NCBI GenBank assembly: GCA_031423755.1
Contig: JANPGC010000044.1
Location: 1-16,071 of the forward strand
Reading direction: 5' to 3'
DNA length: 16,071 nucleotides
Source of the DNA: JANMEX01 sp031423755
Lineage (GTDB): Bacteria; Pseudomonadota; Alphaproteobacteria; Rhizobiales; Rhizobiaceae
Part shown: one piece after another, positions 15,101 to 16,071 of the stretch
Layout of the letters: every line of letters starts with the position of its first letter
How positions within the stretch are numbered: the first letter of the stretch is position 1
The notes under the pieces: generated by a model
The model's database searches: none
The model's input: the letters and a program-made list of their open reading frames with translations, nothing else
Told to the model about the DNA's origin: nothing
Made by a program: the position numbers and the translations under genes

Positions 15101-16016
15101 GATCTCGGGCATTAATCCTGATGGATTTTCCGCGCTGCTGGCAGATGCGGGCGCATCGGAAACGGCACCGACAGAGTCCGATGTTAAGGCGCTTGTCGGC
15201 TCGAAAGTGCTGAGCGGCGCATTTTCGTTCAAGGACGTCGATGCGGCGTGGACTGCGGCTGGCGGCAGGATCAAGATACCTTCGTTCCGGGCCGTCGGCG
15301 ATAAGGCGGTGGTGTCTGCCGACATTGACGCTGACGTGACAGACGCGTCTGTGATGGCGGACGGGACCATTTCCTATGCTGCCGGAAATGACGCCGTGAC
15401 CGGAGCGGAGACGGTGGTGCCGTTCCATCTCGTTCATTCAGCTGCTGTGACCAGTTTTGAGACGGACGCAGCGCCGATGGGGCAGTATCTGACGCAGCGC
15501 GCGCTGGAGCGTGAGCAGGCGCGTGTGGAGGCCATGCAGGCTGCCTTGATTGAAAAGCAGCGGCTGCGGCGCGACGTTCGGGCACTGCAGCTTGCCTATG
15601 CGGCGCGCGATGCGCGGGCATTGAAGCTTGAAGAAGCGCTGCGCGAGGCCGGGCGCAGGCAGGGCGAGATGGCGAGAGCCCGATGGGAGACCGAAAAGGC
15701 GCGGCTTGAGGAAGAGGCGAGGGCGAAGGCCGAGGCAGACGAGAAGGCGCGGGTTGAGGCGGAGGCTGCTGCGAAAGCTTTGGAAGAGGCCGAGGCGAAG
15801 GCAAAGTCGGAGGCCGAGGCTGCTGCCAAGGCCAAGGCAGCGAAGGATGCCGAGGAGGCGGCCAAGGCGTTGAAGCTTACCGCTCCGGACGTCAAACCAG
15901 ACCCGGGTTTCGACAGCGGCCAAGGGCAAGACCAGCGACAATACGAGCGCCGAAGCGCGCAGGATTTGCATAGAAGACCTATTTCACTCGTATCCGCAAC
16001 GAATAGTTTCCGTTGA
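12162..16016 (+). CDS. AsmA-family envelope protein with long C-terminal coiled coil
   Basis: This is a giant AsmA/TamB-related protein (1284 residues from 12162), a family anchored in the inner membrane and linked to outer-membrane assembly or phospholipid transport. A single N-terminal membrane helix (RLFVIFGGFLVLLLTAALV) is followed by the AsmA N-domain (FVDWTSYRAQFEAEASKILG). A long beta-rich body follows, then the C-terminal AsmA_2-like region (GARFEQLVGQRAVSGATDVS; LREGSISGINPDGFSALLA). The tail from about residue 1113 to 1245 is an Ala/Glu/Lys/Arg-rich coiled coil (EEARAKAEADEKARVEAEAA). Rhizobial relatives begin MARLFV; here the Met position is CTG (12162), five bases after a strong GGGAGG. 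A TTG at 12132 is the upstream alternative. The last about 40 residues (after DVKPDPGFDSG) look unlike a family ending and overlap the convergent gene, so the 3' end may be frameshifted. Confidence 0.88.
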   Translation: MARLFVIFGGFLVLLLTAALVAPLFVDWTSYRAQFEAEASKILGRPVTVAGTASARILPFPSVTFEDVRVGEDKAKPVLTMDRFSMDAELAPFLSGEVLIFDMRVTNPHGVVTIGADGAIDWALRPDSPFDPRQVRIENLVVEGGQIEINDEATGARHFLDISDATVSARALTGPWRVNAKLLADGEPLTVQVSTGQVGDDGELALRMQIFPTGRAVAIEADGTAKSDDGKLSYSGTFGLRPAALTDPAAPALRDGDGKAAADGEAFRVSGLFELKSEALTLPEFRLETGAKEDPYVANGKGSVTFGMEPRFDLTVDGTQVTFNDKTDKVTAGSGVTERIAAFRSFVDIVPVPTMPGALTVNLPAIVAGDTTIREVAFSAEPEGEAWRVRGLKATLPGRTRLEADGLLSRAEEFGFTGKLLVASNQPAGLANWLTGEVDPAIRKLSAAGFSADVELDPTVQRLDNLEVAIGSASLKGSAVRRADGARPVLELVLKGGAFELDALNAMAAGVISGTGGNRLGGHDLTLTLDVGPVSAGDVEAQALGLSVRLKQDRADIDRLMITQLAGASLSATGTVTGFPDKTAASLDASVVSVDGAEFISMLAARFGEAPGLATLNERIAATPGLLDDVQLSIVSSTAPDDEKRAWSVSGTLKAASGEASFSGNAKGALGDPAALAGSWQASVKQDEPLNFLSLAGISLVPLGAPGPATLEISANGSLRTGLLIDTVFAADGTSATLAGTVKADAFDGKAGLISNDLDPYLMAVGLAFPGTGLGTPVSFSADVRKTGPGFALSALDASVADIKAKGDVTLTLAERNRLDGTLLLNYLDTTWLLENLMGPGTFSVIADGAAPPFATEPLVPVDGRIALSADSIWLGPLGIGGAAKALLTMQPNGLRLEGLETSLAEGTATGNFEASNNGGDGAVSGDFLVKGARFEQLVGQRAVSGATDVSGSLSATGKSADALAAALTGSGVVSLREGSISGINPDGFSALLADAGASETAPTESDVKALVGSKVLSGAFSFKDVDAAWTAAGGRIKIPSFRAVGDKAVVSADIDADVTDASVMADGTISYAAGNDAVTGAETVVPFHLVHSAAVTSFETDAAPMGQYLTQRALEREQARVEAMQAALIEKQRLRRDVRALQLAYAARDARALKLEEALREAGRRQGEMARARWETEKARLEEEARAKAEADEKARVEAEAAAKALEEAEAKAKSEAEAAAKAKAAKDAEEAAKALKLTAPDVKPDPGFDSGQGQDQRQYERRSAQDLHRRPISLVSATNSFR

Positions 16017-16071
16017 CGACATAATCGAACGCGGCCGATTGCTGAACTTGCGTCGTATCGGCGGTGCCGAC
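15979..16071 (-). CDS. 3' end of a convergent gene of unknown function (5' part outside window)
   Basis: The last 30 codons and TAG stop (15979-15981) of a minus-strand frame are open to the window edge and read GTADTTQVQQSAAFDYVVNG followed by NYSLRIRVK. The alternating pattern near the end (FDYVVNGNYSLRIRVK) suggests a terminal beta strand. Too little is present to name a family. Its 3' end overlaps the AsmA-family 3' end by 38 bp, tail to tail. The open frame could also be chance, but its composition looks more protein-like than the opposing AsmA tail. Confidence 0.45.
   Translation of the reverse strand, partial: VGTADTTQVQQSAAFDYVVNGNYSLRIRVK

Noticed and set aside
13046..15437. Long minus-strand open frames opposite the AsmA-family gene
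   Set aside because: They are Ser/Pro/Arg-rich shadows of a conserved sense protein; no domains or ribosome-binding sites support them.
15700..15870. Repetitive GAGGC/AAGGC-rich DNA, as a CRISPR or tandem repeat array
   Set aside because: The repetition reflects the Ala/Glu/Lys coiled coil of the AsmA-family tail; there are no equal repeats with unique spacers.

Overview
The window is high-GC, densely packed DNA typical of an alphaproteobacterium, most likely of the order Hyphomicrobiales (rhizobia and relatives). The assignment rests on the rhizobial style of the UvrD, AsmA and efflux proteins, on two families of palindromic repeats that look like those common in this group, and on the codon bias. 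This is recognition by eye; no database search was run.

Layout from left to right. (1) 1-931, minus strand: the N-terminal 310 codons of a UvrD/PcrA helicase, cut by the window edge. A 49-bp palindromic repeat sits in frame inside it. (2) 1043-2335, plus: a CPA2-family cation/proton antiporter. (3) 2476-6767, plus: a two-gene RND efflux operon (membrane fusion protein and HAE1-type pump) joined by an ATGA overlap, with no outer-membrane channel gene. (4) 6832-7722, plus: a dienelactone-hydrolase-family enzyme with a Tat-like signal, followed by a 160-bp nested inverted repeat (7733-7892). (5) 7997-8770, plus: an unidentified membrane protein with an internal twofold repeat. (6) 8806-9976, minus: a small accessory island holding a VapBC-type toxin-antitoxin pair, a broken leftover of a thioesterase gene, and a HicBA pair whose toxin gene has an in-frame amber stop. 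(7) 10082-10555, minus: an intact hotdog-fold thioesterase, divergent from (8) 10658-12064, plus: an FAD-linked D-lactate dehydrogenase-type oxidase. A perfect 14-bp-armed palindrome lies between these two. (9) 12162-16016, plus: a giant AsmA-family envelope protein that probably starts at CTG and has a long Ala/Glu/Lys coiled-coil tail. Its 3' end overlaps the 3' end of a convergent partial gene (15979-16071, minus).

Most of the window is housekeeping or transport DNA with no obvious common pathway. The efflux pair is a clear functional unit. The two toxin-antitoxin modules mark the accessory stretch. I did not find a convincing new multigene system. The most informative observations are small: a palindromic repeat translated inside UvrD, a HicA toxin gene apparently silenced by a Trp-to-amber change, and a diverged second copy of the neighbouring thioesterase 3' end abutting that broken toxin gene. 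No rRNA, tRNA, CRISPR array, transposase or integrase was seen. No gene-free stretch exceeds 300 bp; the longest, 7723-7996, is mostly the nested inverted repeat.
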